Assembly (NCBI RefSeq): GCF_010470665.1
Contig: NZ_VOPZ01000018.1
Location: 1 to 34,822, forward strand
DNA length: 34,822 nucleotides
Reading direction: 5' to 3'
Source: Desulfovibrio sp. JC022
GTDB taxonomy: Bacteria; Desulfobacterota; Desulfovibrionia; Desulfovibrionales; Desulfovibrionaceae
Positions 1-8,148 of this stretch are shown here, in pieces; position 1 is the stretch's first letter; each line of letters opens with the position of its first letter. A program made the position numbers and the translations under genes. The notes under the pieces are model-generated. The model had not been told where the DNA came from and did no database searches. It saw only the letters and a list, made by a program, of their open reading frames with translations.

Positions 1-98
1 AATACCTACTTTATCTCTTTGAACGGCTGCCACATGCCAAGGGTGAACACGATCTCAAAGCCTTATTGCCACAGGCTATGTCAAAGAACGAGTCCTGA
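1..98 (+). pseudogene. C-terminal remnant of IS66-type transposase (TnpC)
   Basis: Frame 3 is open from the window edge to a TGA at 96-98. It reads YLLYLFERLPHAKGEHDLKALLPQ in two overlapping stretches: YLLYLFERLPHA, then KGEHDLKALLPQ. The YLxYLFERLPxA...D..ALLPQ pattern is the usual end of IS66-family TnpC transposases. Only about 31 residues are visible because the gene enters from outside the window, so it may be longer or intact upstream. It abuts the IS3-type fragment with no spacer gene, which suggests one element inserted into or recombined with the other. The identification rests on a short pattern recalled from the family. Confidence 0.5.
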
Positions 99-118
99 TT
101 ATACACAGTGAGCCATCC

Positions 119-804
119 TTGAAAAGGTGGGGCTGTTTTGACGCATACAAATTATTTATCCTGCTGCGCAAGCAAGGACACCGCTGGAACCATAAAAGGG
201 TTTATCGAGTTTACTGCAGGCTTAAAATGAATTTCCGGCGAAAGGGTAAGAAACGTTTACCTTCCCGGAATCCTCAGACTTTATCAGTTCCGCCGAAAGC
301 CAACATCTGCTGGTCGATTGATTTTATGCATGACTCGCTGATGAGTGGACAAAGGTTTAGAACTTTTAATGTGCTCGATGATTTCAGCCGCGAATGCTTG
401 ACTATTGAAGTAGACACAAGTCTGCCCGCCGGAAGGATTACGCGTGTACTGGACAGAGTTTCGGCATGGCGCGGCTTTCCTGAAAAAATGAGGATGGATA
501 ACAGCCCAGAACTTATTTCGGTGACATTGGCAGATAGGGCCGAAAGAAATGGTGTTGCGCTGGAATTCATTCAACCAGGCAAACCGACTCAGAACTCGTA
601 CATTGAACGCTTTAACAAAACATTCCGTAATGAGGTCTTAGATTTTACCTGTTTTCAACGTTGTCAGAGGTCAAGGACATAACCGAAGACTGGATTCGTC
701 AATACAACGAAGAGCGACCACATGAATCGCTCGGGGACATGACCCCAGTCGAGTATGTCCAAACACATTCACCCCAAGAAAACTCTACTTACGGGTGGCA
801 CTAA
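119..804 (+). pseudogene. IS3-family (IS407-like) OrfB transposase, truncated and frameshifted
   Basis: An rve/DDE integrase-type transposase is visible: WSIDF holds the first Asp, MDNSPE the second (families usually have DNGPEF), and YIERFN the Glu. The N-terminal helix-turn-helix part and OrfA are missing; the visible part begins near a WGCFDAYK stretch equivalent to the RFGYRRLH region. At about 643-647 the frame is lost. Restoring one T in the run (GATTTTACC to GATTTTTACC) rejoins VLDF to YLFSTLSEVKDITEDW and the family ending QYNEERPHESLGDMTPVEY, which closes with TAA at 802-804. The TTG at 119 is only the first start in the open frame, not a credible native start. The enzyme is therefore almost certainly dead. 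Sequence similarity places it nearest the IS2/IS407 groups by memory. Confidence 0.85.
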
Positions 805-820
805 CTTGGGGAGGTTTACA
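801..820 (+). repeat. Probable right terminal inverted repeat of the IS3-type element
   Basis: Immediately after the transposase stop the sequence is ACTTGGGGAGGTTTACA, ending with the CA dinucleotide typical of IS3-family ends. The methyltransferase reading frame on the minus strand resumes exactly at 821, which fixes the element boundary at 820/821. The matching left end is not present beside the truncated transposase, so no direct repeat can be checked. Confidence 0.55.
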
Positions 821-1586
821 TTCCCATGCAGATATAACATGAGCTTGAAACCTTTTATTCATAGCACCAAACAAAATATCAAATTTTTTCGTTATATCAG
901 ATGTTTTTAATTCTTCGTTCAACAGTCTCCATTCTGCTCTTTGGGCCAATAGTGATACATTGCTCCCCTCTATACCTACTGCGGAATGCCCCCTCAAGAT
1001 AAAATCCTACACAATCCCACCTCCAGCACAACCTAGATCTATATAATCAATCTTTATATCTGGAAAATGTCTTTCACATGCAAGGACAAACCTTGAATGT
1101 CTTATGTTATCATTAATAGTTCCTCGAGGATTAATATGATCATTACTTTCGTTTGCAATCGGAAATTCAATTTTTACATAGATAGGAGTGCGCATTAGAC
1201 TATTAAACTTATCAGACACAACCAACAAATCCCTATAATGCATATCGTTAACATTTGATAGATGCAGAATCTCATCTAAAACATATTGCAATCGACATAT
1301 TAAATCATTAAACTGAACTGAATTCTCTTTGAGAATAGACTCATTTAGTTCGAGGAGTTGATCCGTGTCTTCCTGCCCAGAAACCCTGATACGCTCAACT
1401 GTTTCATGTAATTTCAACAATGAGGCTTCAAATCTTTGAAAATCTTTTTTTGAAATTCGTTAATTTGAGCTTGCATATTATCAATCGAAACGAGCAAATA
1501 ATGTTGCCTTCGTTCGTGCTCACTCCATCTGTCGACCTTCAAACCTATCAGACTCAATGCTTGGCTATATATCTTTTAATATCCAT
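821..1586 (-). pseudogene. Decayed SAM-dependent methyltransferase, disrupted by IS element
   Basis: The minus strand carries a class I methyltransferase: motif I DLGCAGGGIV, then GHSAVGIEGS and the motif II/III region FDILFGAMNK, ending in ISAWE where families continue to E(V/M)LEH. The IS end at 820/821 cuts exactly there, removing the C-terminal half. Three further lesions are visible. An in-frame TAG lies at 1009-1007, right after motif I. A shift lies in the T-rich run near 1437-1451, and another near 1557-1562. The probable start is ATG at 1586 (MDIKRY), with GGGGAT upstream, shortly after the stop of the heptose gene. The N-terminal part is a helical, charged segment (SEHERRQHYLL, DQLLELNES). 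It was probably a sugar or glycan methyltransferase of the polysaccharide cluster; the substrate is unknown. Confidence 0.65.
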
Positions 1587-1606
1587 AAAATCACGCATCC
1601 CCAAAG

Positions 1607-2803
1607 TCAGGCTGTCGCCTTACAAAGTTTTCCCACTTCATCCGCAAGACTCATCGTATCCGGATCAAATAAAAACACACGCCGCACACCGGCCCGTTCC
1701 CCTGCAATCAGGTCGCTTTCGGAATCTCCAATAAGCACACTCTGCTCCAGATTGATATCCCATTCCTCAATGGCCCGCTTCAGCATTCCCGGTTCAGGTT
1801 TGCGACAGTCACACTGCTTAAGATATTCCCCCACAGCTTCGGTGGGGTGATGGGGACAATAGTAAACGCCATCAATATGCGCACCCAATACAGCAAGCTC
1901 TGCACGCATATAGTCCATAAAAACATGAAAAGCACCATGGTCGTAATATCCTCGCCCTATTCCGGCCTGATTGGTGAGGACCAATACCAGCCACCCCCTA
2001 TCATTAGCAGCCTTGATGGCCTCTCTGGCGCCGTTGCACCAAGTCAGGTCATCGATTTTATGCACGTACCCATGATTCACATTTATTACGCCGTCCCTAT
2101 CAAGAAAAAGCGCAGGCTTGCAACGCCATTTAGGAATTGCGGTCTGCGCCCGTTCAAGGTCCTCCGGGATACCTATATCGATAAAAAATCCGTTCAATTC
2201 ACGACAGGAAAGTTTGCCTTCGCTGGCCAATTTAGGAAACCAATCCTTTTCGAGTGATGACGCCCCTTCAGGCAGGGCAGCCACAACATCGCGGGACATT
2301 AAATAGACACCACCGTTAATTGCCCCCGGACCGGACTCTCCTTTTTCTAAAAAAGAAGACACCATCCCATTTTCATGCACCACACGCCCGTATCTTGCCG
2401 TATCCTCAACTTTTCGCAACGCGAGAACCACATCAGTCTCCCCATTGATCAAGTCGAGATAATTGATATCAAAGATACTATCCCCGTTAAGAACGAAAAA
2501 TCGATCATGAAGCTCTTCCAGACAATTGCGCAGTCCTCCGCCGGTACCAAGAGGGGACTCCTCCTGAACATACGTCAAATTCACGCCAAATCTGGAGCCA
2601 TCCCCCAGAGACTCATTCAACACCTCATGAAGATATCCGGTTGAAAGAAGAATCTCGGTAACTCCATGTCGAGCCAAATTCCACAACAGATGAGAAAGGA
2701 AAGGTTTTCCTGCCACAGGGATCACAGGTTTAGGGGTAGTTTTGGTCAAAGTTCCCAATCTGGTTCCTTTTCCCCCTGCGAGAATAACTGCTTGTTTGAT
2801 CAT
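1607..2803 (-). CDS. Fused heptose-1-phosphate nucleotidyltransferase / GmhB phosphatase
   Basis: This 398-residue two-domain enzyme makes nucleotide-activated heptose. Residues 1-225 form a sugar-1-phosphate nucleotidyltransferase (LAGGKGTRLG at 8-17, TPKPVIPVAGKPFL at 23-36, NGDSIFDIN at about 106), nearest the HddC/mannose-1-phosphate guanylyltransferase type. Residues 230-398 are a HAD phosphatase of the GmhB type: DRDG at 235-238 with the nucleophile and acid Asp, LTNQAGIGRG, GDSESDL, and a zinc site C316-P-H318 plus C331-D-C333. GmhB removes the 7-phosphate of heptose 1,7-bisphosphate, so the two domains act in consecutive steps. The start ATG lies 2 bp after the gmhA stop, indicating an operon. 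No heptose-7-phosphate kinase is in the window. Whether the nucleotide is GDP or ADP cannot be settled by eye. Confidence 0.85.
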   Translation of the reverse strand: MIKQAVILAGGKGTRLGTLTKTTPKPVIPVAGKPFLSHLLWNLARHGVTEILLSTGYLHEVLNESLGDGSRFGVNLTYVQEESPLGTGGGLRNCLEELHDRFFVLNGDSIFDINYLDLINGETDVVLALRKVEDTARYGRVVHENGMVSSFLEKGESGPGAINGGVYLMSRDVVAALPEGASSLEKDWFPKLASEGKLSCRELNGFFIDIGIPEDLERAQTAIPKWRCKPALFLDRDGVINVNHGYVHKIDDLTWCNGAREAIKAANDRGWLVLVLTNQAGIGRGYYDHGAFHVFMDYMRAELAVLGAHIDGVYYCPHHPTEAVGEYLKQCDCRKPEPGMLKRAIEEWDINLEQSVLIGDSESDLIAGERAGVRRVFLFDPDTMSLADEVGKLCKATA

Positions 2804-2805
2804 GT

Positions 2806-3390
2806 TTAAACAGTCTCCCTCGGAAACATCTCGGCCTCAATAATCTCACACAATGTGTGACCACTGAGAATATGACCTTCCTGAATCCGGGGAGTCTGAT
2901 CGGAAGGAATGGCAATACAGACATCCGCCAATTCAGCCATCAGGCATGCCCGGCTGCCTACAAGAGAAATTGTTTTCATCATTTGGTCACGGGCCGCCTC
3001 AAGAGCCTTGACCACATTACCGGAGTTACCTGAAGTAGAAAGACCTATGAGCACATCACCAGCCTTGCCCTTTGCTTGGATCTGCCGTTCAAAAACACGG
3101 TCATAGCCATAGTCATTTCCTACGGCAGTCAATGCGGAAGTATTGCAATGTAGAGCTTCTCCATAAAGCGGCGGCCTATCATAAAGAAACCTTCCTGTAA
3201 GTTCCGCTGCTAAATGCTGAGCATCAGCAGCACTACCGCCATTTCCGCAAAACAACACCTTCCCGCCTGCCTTAAGAGAAGAAACGCACAATGAAGCTGC
3301 GACCTTAACTGCTTCAGCCCACTCTGTGTCTGCGGCCATGGACTCCAATATCTTTTGCATTTCTTTTACGCGTTCAATGGGATCAAGCAT
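2806..3390 (-). CDS. gmhA: Sedoheptulose-7-phosphate isomerase GmhA
   Basis: The 194-residue length is normal for GmhA, a SIS-fold cytosolic isomerase that converts sedoheptulose 7-phosphate to D-glycero-D-manno-heptose 7-phosphate, the first step of ADP- or GDP-heptose synthesis. Diagnostic stretches are LFCGNGGSAADAQHLAAE, LTAVGNDYGYDRVF, LSTSGNSGNV (phosphate-binding Ser/Thr loop) and the C-terminal EGHILSGHTLCEIIE helix with His and Glu residues. It sits 21 bp after the ABC ATPase gene and 2 bp before the fused nucleotidyltransferase/phosphatase, so product and next enzymes are encoded together. Confidence 0.93.
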   Translation of the reverse strand: MLDPIERVKEMQKILESMAADTEWAEAVKVAASLCVSSLKAGGKVLFCGNGGSAADAQHLAAELTGRFLYDRPPLYGEALHCNTSALTAVGNDYGYDRVFERQIQAKGKAGDVLIGLSTSGNSGNVVKALEAARDQMMKTISLVGSRACLMAELADVCIAIPSDQTPRIQEGHILSGHTLCEIIEAEMFPRETV

Positions 3391-3411
3391 ATCATATACT
3401 CCTACACGCTA

Positions 3412-4125
3412 TCAGGCGATATTATTCCTGCTAAGGTATCGTTCGACAACTTCACCAGTTTCACCCTCAGCAACAGTACGACCATCATCTATCCAAACAC
3501 ATCGATTACACAAAGAACTCAGGGTATGAAGATCATGTGAAACAAAAACCGTTGTCTGCTTGGAGCGCATCTTTTCCAACATGGCTTCTGTCGACTTCTT
3601 CTGAAATTCCTGATCCCCCACTCCGAGCACCTCATCAACCAACAAAATATCTGGAGACATCTCGAGAGCAACGCCAAACCCAAGTCGGGCCTGCATGCCT
3701 GAGGAGTATGTCTTTAACGGATCATCAATCCACTGCTCCAGTTCTGAGAATGCAATTATCTTATCCATTTTTGCTTCCGCCTCTTCACGGGAGAAACCGA
3801 TAAGCATAGCATTGATCAGAGCATTGTCTCTACCGGACAGCTCAGCGTTAAACCCCATCTGAAGGCTCAACAAAGAGACACTTGCATCTTGATGAAAAGT
3901 AATCTTACCGCCATCCGGCATCAGAATGCGGGCAATAAGCTTAAGCAACGTAGACTTTCCAGCCCCATTACCACCTATTATCCCAAGAGTCTCCCCCGCA
4001 TGAATGGTCATCGAGATATCTTTCAAAGCATCGTACGTTTTGCTTTTCAATAGGCTGTACCGAACTTTGAAGGAGCAACGGACACGATCAAAACAAACCA
4101 AAGGGACACTACTCATTGCTGACAA
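3412..4125 (-). CDS. Polysaccharide ABC exporter, ATP-binding subunit (Wzt/KpsT-like)
   Basis: This 237-residue nucleotide-binding subunit has Walker A GGNGAGKST at 51-59, the signature YSSGMQARLGF near 140, and Walker B ILLVDEVLGVGD followed by the H-loop VSHDLH. The degenerate-signature style and the DEVLGVGD extension are typical of exporters for undecaprenyl- or lipid-linked O-antigens, capsules and teichoic acids. It ends right after the core domain, so it lacks the C-terminal carbohydrate-binding domain of Wzt proteins that recognise a capped glycan. It overlaps the permease gene by 13 bp, consistent with translational coupling and a two-subunit transporter in the inner membrane. Confidence 0.9.
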   Translation of the reverse strand: MSAMSSVPLVCFDRVRCSFKVRYSLLKSKTYDALKDISMTIHAGETLGIIGGNGAGKSTLLKLIARILMPDGGKITFHQDASVSLLSLQMGFNAELSGRDNALINAMLIGFSREEAEAKMDKIIAFSELEQWIDDPLKTYSSGMQARLGFGVALEMSPDILLVDEVLGVGDQEFQKKSTEAMLEKMRSKQTTVFVSHDLHTLSSLCNRCVWIDDGRTVAEGETGEVVERYLSRNNIA

Positions 4126-4883
4126 ACCCTAGGGTAAACATTGTCAAAGCGATTTAACAAATACAAAGCAACAGCTAAAAACACGAATGAGAATCCAGCT
4201 ACATACAAAAGGTAGAACCAATTTGGCCAATCTCCGTGCAACAACACAGCACGATAATTTTTAAGCAATCCTGCCATGGGATTTGCATATATAATCGGTC
4301 TATGTTCAGGAAGAACCATGGTGTCTAAATCATAGAATATCCCAGTCGCGAAAAAAAGAATCTCTATCACTGTGCTGACAATGAACCTCATATCAGGAAC
4401 AAATGGAACGATTGCCGCACAAAACATCCCAACAGCCAAGTTGAGCACAAACTGAAGAGCAAGCAGAATAGGCAATGCAAACCAGCAAACAGTCACAGGA
4501 GTGGGATAAAACAACAAAAACAACAATAACAAAGCAACTACAAATAATTGCTTAAAACTATCCTGGCAAACAGTAGTGAACGGGAAGAACATTTTTGGGA
4601 TTCTAACTTGAAGTATCAATCCTCGAGCATCATGAATGCTATTCTTACTATTATTCACACTACGAGCAAACCAATTCCACGAAGCAAGGCCTACAAGCAG
4701 AAAGCCTACAAAATGCTGAGTTCCCTGATTCAACATAATATCAAAAACCACGTAAAAAACGGTCATCATGAACACAGGCTCAAGCACCCACCAGACATAG
4801 TTCAGATAGTAGGAAGATACTTCTACTCGCAAATTTGCCTTTACGTATATATATGCAAGCTGAAAAAAACGCTTAGAAGTCAT
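4113..4883 (-). CDS. Polysaccharide ABC exporter, permease subunit (Wzm/ABC-2 type)
   Basis: This 256-residue integral membrane protein of the ABC-2 family has about six hydrophobic segments, including VGLASWNWFARSVNNS, LFVVALLLLFLLFYPTP, IVSTVIEILFFATGIFYDL and WFYLLYVAGFSFVFLAVALY. The region YANPMAGLLKNYRAVLLHG near residue 205 is a hallmark of O-antigen/teichoic-acid exporters (NPxxxxxxxYRxxLL). It pairs with the overlapping ATPase gene. The substrate is inferred to be the polysaccharide assembled by the neighbouring glycosyltransferases. A 49-bp gap separates it from wecB upstream. Confidence 0.9.
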   Translation of the reverse strand: MTSKRFFQLAYIYVKANLRVEVSSYYLNYVWWVLEPVFMMTVFYVVFDIMLNQGTQHFVGFLLVGLASWNWFARSVNNSKNSIHDARGLILQVRIPKMFFPFTTVCQDSFKQLFVVALLLLFLLFYPTPVTVCWFALPILLALQFVLNLAVGMFCAAIVPFVPDMRFIVSTVIEILFFATGIFYDLDTMVLPEHRPIIYANPMAGLLKNYRAVLLHGDWPNWFYLLYVAGFSFVFLAVALYLLNRFDNVYPRVCQQ

Positions 4884-4932
4884 GTCAAATTATTAACCTT
4901 TATAATTTTCAAAAGACTATGCTAAAACCTAT

Positions 4933-6048
4933 CTAAGACCTTGCTCTGTACAAATCAACAAGAATATCGACTATCGACTGAGAAGCAGACCCATCACCAT
5001 AAGTATTGACCGTTTTAGACATTTCTTCGAATATTCTTTGATCTGTCAGTAACTCCCTTATCGCTTCAAGGATTCCTTCATATCGATTCCCAACAAGGCG
5101 GACATTGCCAGACTCAATACCTTCGGGGCGTTCTGTCGTATTCCGTAACACAAGCACAGGCTTACCAAGCCCAGGAGCCTCTTCCTGAATTCCACCGGAA
5201 TCGGTAAGCACGAAATAGGCTCGCTTCATTACCCGCACCAGAGATGCATACTCAAGCGGATCACACAAAGTTATACGTTCATGATTGCCTAAAAATTCTC
5301 GAACCGGAGACTGTATATTCGGATTAAGATGTACAGGGTACACGACATGCACATCCTTAAATTCTTCCAATATCTTGAGGACCACACGACAAATATCGCG
5401 GATAGGTTTTCCAAAATTCTCACGCCGGTGCGCCGTTAACAATACTATACGTTGTTCTCTAGGAATATCTTTCAACACGGACTCTTGCATGTCAAAAGAA
5501 CGTCCTGCCACATCATGCAAGGCATCAATGACAGTATTGCCTGTAACAAAAACTTTTTCCGGTGAAATATTCTCCTGCAAAAGATTTTCTGCCGCCCATT
5601 GAGTTGGTGCAAAGTGAGCTTGCGCCATGACACCTGTCATGCATCGATTCACTTCTTCTGGGAAAGGTTGATAAATATCCCCGGTTCGTAATCCAGCTTC
5701 AACATGCCCCACTGGAATTTGGTGATAATATGCAGCCAAGCCTGCAGCCATGGTAGTGGTTGTGTCCCCTTGGACCAGCACCCAATCAAACGACTCACGG
5801 CTTAGTATACCTTCTAGCCCGGTGAGCACACCTGCAGTCAAAGAAGAAAGCGTCTGATTCTCACGCATCAAGGCAAGATCATAATCAGGATTGATATCAA
5901 AGAGATCGAGAACCTGGGACAACATTTCCCTATGCTGGCCGGTAACGCAGACCTTTGAACTGACATCATTACGACGTCCCAACTCCTTGACTAATGGAGC
6001 CATCTTGATACCTTCTGGCCTAGTTCCAAACAAAGTGAGTATTTTCAT
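4933..6048 (-). CDS. wecB: UDP-N-acetylglucosamine 2-epimerase (non-hydrolysing)
   Basis: This enzyme interconverts UDP-GlcNAc and UDP-ManNAc in the cytosol. Family signatures are GTRPEGIKMAPLVKEL near the N-terminus, HVEAGLRTGDIYQPFPEE, LTAHRRENFGKP and LTDSGGIQEEAPGLGKPVLVLRNTTERPEG (read as two parts). I chose the ATG at 6048 (371 aa, MKILTLF), which has GGAAG five bases upstream; the in-frame TTG at 6060 would add only four residues and has no such site. No WecC dehydrogenase follows, so ManNAc itself or a product of distant genes may be used. The start codon is one base from the start of the oppositely oriented glycosyltransferase gene. Confidence 0.93.
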   Translation of the reverse strand: MKILTLFGTRPEGIKMAPLVKELGRRNDVSSKVCVTGQHREMLSQVLDLFDINPDYDLALMRENQTLSSLTAGVLTGLEGILSRESFDWVLVQGDTTTTMAAGLAAYYHQIPVGHVEAGLRTGDIYQPFPEEVNRCMTGVMAQAHFAPTQWAAENLLQENISPEKVFVTGNTVIDALHDVAGRSFDMQESVLKDIPREQRIVLLTAHRRENFGKPIRDICRVVLKILEEFKDVHVVYPVHLNPNIQSPVREFLGNHERITLCDPLEYASLVRVMKRAYFVLTDSGGIQEEAPGLGKPVLVLRNTTERPEGIESGNVRLVGNRYEGILEAIRELLTDQRIFEEMSKTVNTYGDGSASQSIVDILVDLYRARS

Positions 6049-6049
6049 T

Positions 6050-7180
6050 ATGTCTTCCAAAAATAATTCCGCTGCTCAAAAAAAAAATAACCATATACGC
6101 ATGCTCTATCTCATGCATATAGATTGGAATTGGGTATGGCAACGCCCCCAAGCATTGGCTGCCGCGCTCTGCGAAAAATTTGATTTATGGATTTTATATC
6201 GCTTAAACCCATTTCGCAAAAGACTTACAAAAAATAAACAAGTTTGTAGGACTATTCCATTGCTTCCCATACCGGAAATTATATTTGGAAACATTTCACA
6301 TTGCCTGCAAAAAGTCTACATAGGATTACATATATTGCTGCTGCGCCCGCATGTAATTTGGGTTACATTCCCTGACTTATTACCCATACTCCCAAACAGG
6401 CTGATGAGGGAAATAACTCTGGTTTACGATTGTATGGATTTAGCCGAAGGTTTCTTTTCAGACCGTGCGGCTAGACAGCGTATTAAGGAATTGGAAGAAA
6501 GACTTCTTGAACGGGCAGATATTATTTTCTGTTCCAGTAAACACCTGCTGAATCAACTGGGCAATAAAACAAATTCCGGAAAAATATATTTGGTGCGTAA
6601 CGGCGCCCCCCAAAAGGCAATTTCCAATGCATACGCAACTTCAGAAACAAACAAAACAACCGTAGAGGAAAATCAGAAAGGAATTCACCTCTGCTACTTC
6701 GGCACAATTTCCATCTGGATGGATTGGGAGGTTCTTCAGCAAATCACGAAAACAAATAAGAACATACATATCCATTTTATAGGCCCTGTCGAGCACCATC
6801 CCCCATATGAGCACAACAGGATGCATTTTCATGGCCCGATGACTCATCAAAAACTTTATAGAGCAGCACAAAAATTCGATGCCTTCATTATGCCGTTCAA
6901 AAAAAACGACCTCATTCTTGGTGTAGATCCCGTCAAAATGTATGAATACATATCATTTTCCAAACCAGTATTTAGCATATACTATCCAGAAATAGACAGG
7001 TTCAATAAATTTGTAATTTTTTATGAGTCAGCCACTCAACTCGAACAATACATACTAAAAATGCAATCAGGTGTTCGTATGTATGCCAGTCAAAAAGAAC
7101 GCATTAATTTTATTGAAGCAAATAGTTGGGAATGCAGGGCTCAAACCATAATCAAGACACTAAAAAAACACATCAACTAG
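6050..7180 (+). CDS. Glycosyltransferase, GT-B type (GT1/GT4-like)
   Basis: A 376-residue protein with GT-B features: an N-terminal WVWQRPQALAAAL stretch, VYDCMDLAEGF near 127, ERADIIFCSSKHL, LVRNGA, and a C-terminal donor-site-like GVDPVKMYEYISFSKPVF. This layout resembles TuaH-like and spore/exopolysaccharide glycosyltransferases. The open frame extends upstream to 5891, but that part is the antisense of wecB. ATG 6050 is the first start outside wecB, and ATG 6101 (MLYLMH) is an alternative. It is the only plus-strand gene in this cluster, is visibly richer in A and T than its neighbours, and meets the next gene tail to tail with a 2-bp gap. These traits suggest later insertion. Donor and acceptor are unknown. 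Confidence 0.75.
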   Translation: MSSKNNSAAQKKNNHIRMLYLMHIDWNWVWQRPQALAAALCEKFDLWILYRLNPFRKRLTKNKQVCRTIPLLPIPEIIFGNISHCLQKVYIGLHILLLRPHVIWVTFPDLLPILPNRLMREITLVYDCMDLAEGFFSDRAARQRIKELEERLLERADIIFCSSKHLLNQLGNKTNSGKIYLVRNGAPQKAISNAYATSETNKTTVEENQKGIHLCYFGTISIWMDWEVLQQITKTNKNIHIHFIGPVEHHPPYEHNRMHFHGPMTHQKLYRAAQKFDAFIMPFKKNDLILGVDPVKMYEYISFSKPVFSIYYPEIDRFNKFVIFYESATQLEQYILKMQSGVRMYASQKERINFIEANSWECRAQTIIKTLKKHIN

Positions 7181-7182
7181 TC

Positions 7183-8142
7183 TTAACCGACCAACCCAGC
7201 CCACAAACCTTTTACCGCCGCCGGAATACTGCTCCATTCTCCACGAAGCGCTAAAAATAGAGGTTTAGCTGTAAGCCGCAGAAATAATACGGCAGGCAAG
7301 ACGGCAGGATAAAATTTCAAAGTAAAAAGGATTGTAGAACGGGCCTCATGATACGCAGCAAAAGATAATCGCTCAGAACTCGACAACCCAGATCGCCCGA
7401 TTGTAGCACTGAGTTCATGAATGACGATACAATCGCGGCACCAATGCAAAGTATATCCTGCAGCTTTTGCGCGCACACAAAAATCAAGCTCCTCATAATA
7501 CAGGAAAAAATCACCATTGAGCATACCCACTTCTGAAAATGCATCAATAGGAATAAGCATACTCGCCCCATAGATATAGTCTATTTCCGGATCATCCAGT
7601 GTTCTTCGCTCATCCAGAAGAACATCTTCGTACGCAGGCTTAATTCGCGAAGTCCAAGGGGAATATTTAACACCTCCTGCAAGTTGAAAGTGTTGTGGAT
7701 TATCAGATCGAACAACACTGGTTCCAATAATGCTCCTCGGATGCATTCGAGAACAAAGTTTGAGGCTATTCAAAGAACTTTTAGAAATTTGTGTATCATT
7801 GTTCAAAAGCCAAACATGGGAGACATTACTCCTGCTTCTGATTGCAGCAATGCCATTATTGCATGCATTGGCAAACCCAATATTGTCGCAGTTGTCAACT
7901 AAAACTGCTCCAGATTTGCCGTCCCACATTTGACCGGGTAGAAGATGGGCAACGCTTTTGAAGCAACTCTCCAAACAAGTTGCCAAAGTTTCCCCCTGTT
8001 CTTTCGTTCCGTTATTAGAAATCACAACAAGAGCTGCGTCTGTGCTTTCTCTTATCGAAGCCAAACACTTCAATGTAATGTCAATTGCCCCATAATGAAC
8101 CAGAATTATAGCAAAGAAAGATTTCTCAAACGAGGATGGCAT
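7183..8142 (-). CDS. Family 2 glycosyltransferase (rhamnosyltransferase-like)
   Basis: A 319-residue GT-A enzyme. It begins IILVHYGAIDITLKCLASI, carries the DNCDNIGFANACN segment, then WLLNNDT near 112 (the DXD-equivalent NND), and the acceptor-side GASMLIPIDAF and FFLYYEELDFCVRAKAAGY with the EELDF catalytic-base region. This is the WbbL/rhamnosyltransferase subgroup that transfers sugars to lipid-linked or core saccharides at the cytosolic face. Its start is 6 bp after the gspN stop, so it is probably co-transcribed with the T2SS genes. A C-terminal hydrophobic stretch (YPAVLPAVLFLRL) may associate with the membrane. The exact sugar is not determinable. Confidence 0.85.
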   Translation of the reverse strand: MPSSFEKSFFAIILVHYGAIDITLKCLASIRESTDAALVVISNNGTKEQGETLATCLESCFKSVAHLLPGQMWDGKSGAVLVDNCDNIGFANACNNGIAAIRSRSNVSHVWLLNNDTQISKSSLNSLKLCSRMHPRSIIGTSVVRSDNPQHFQLAGGVKYSPWTSRIKPAYEDVLLDERRTLDDPEIDYIYGASMLIPIDAFSEVGMLNGDFFLYYEELDFCVRAKAAGYTLHWCRDCIVIHELSATIGRSGLSSSERLSFAAYHEARSTILFTLKFYPAVLPAVLFLRLTAKPLFLALRGEWSSIPAAVKGLWAGLVG

Positions 8143-8148
8143 AGTTGT

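Noticed and set aside
5891-6049. Upstream extension of the plus-strand glycosyltransferase frame
   Set aside because: This part is the antisense of the well-supported wecB N-terminus and has no glycosyltransferase features.
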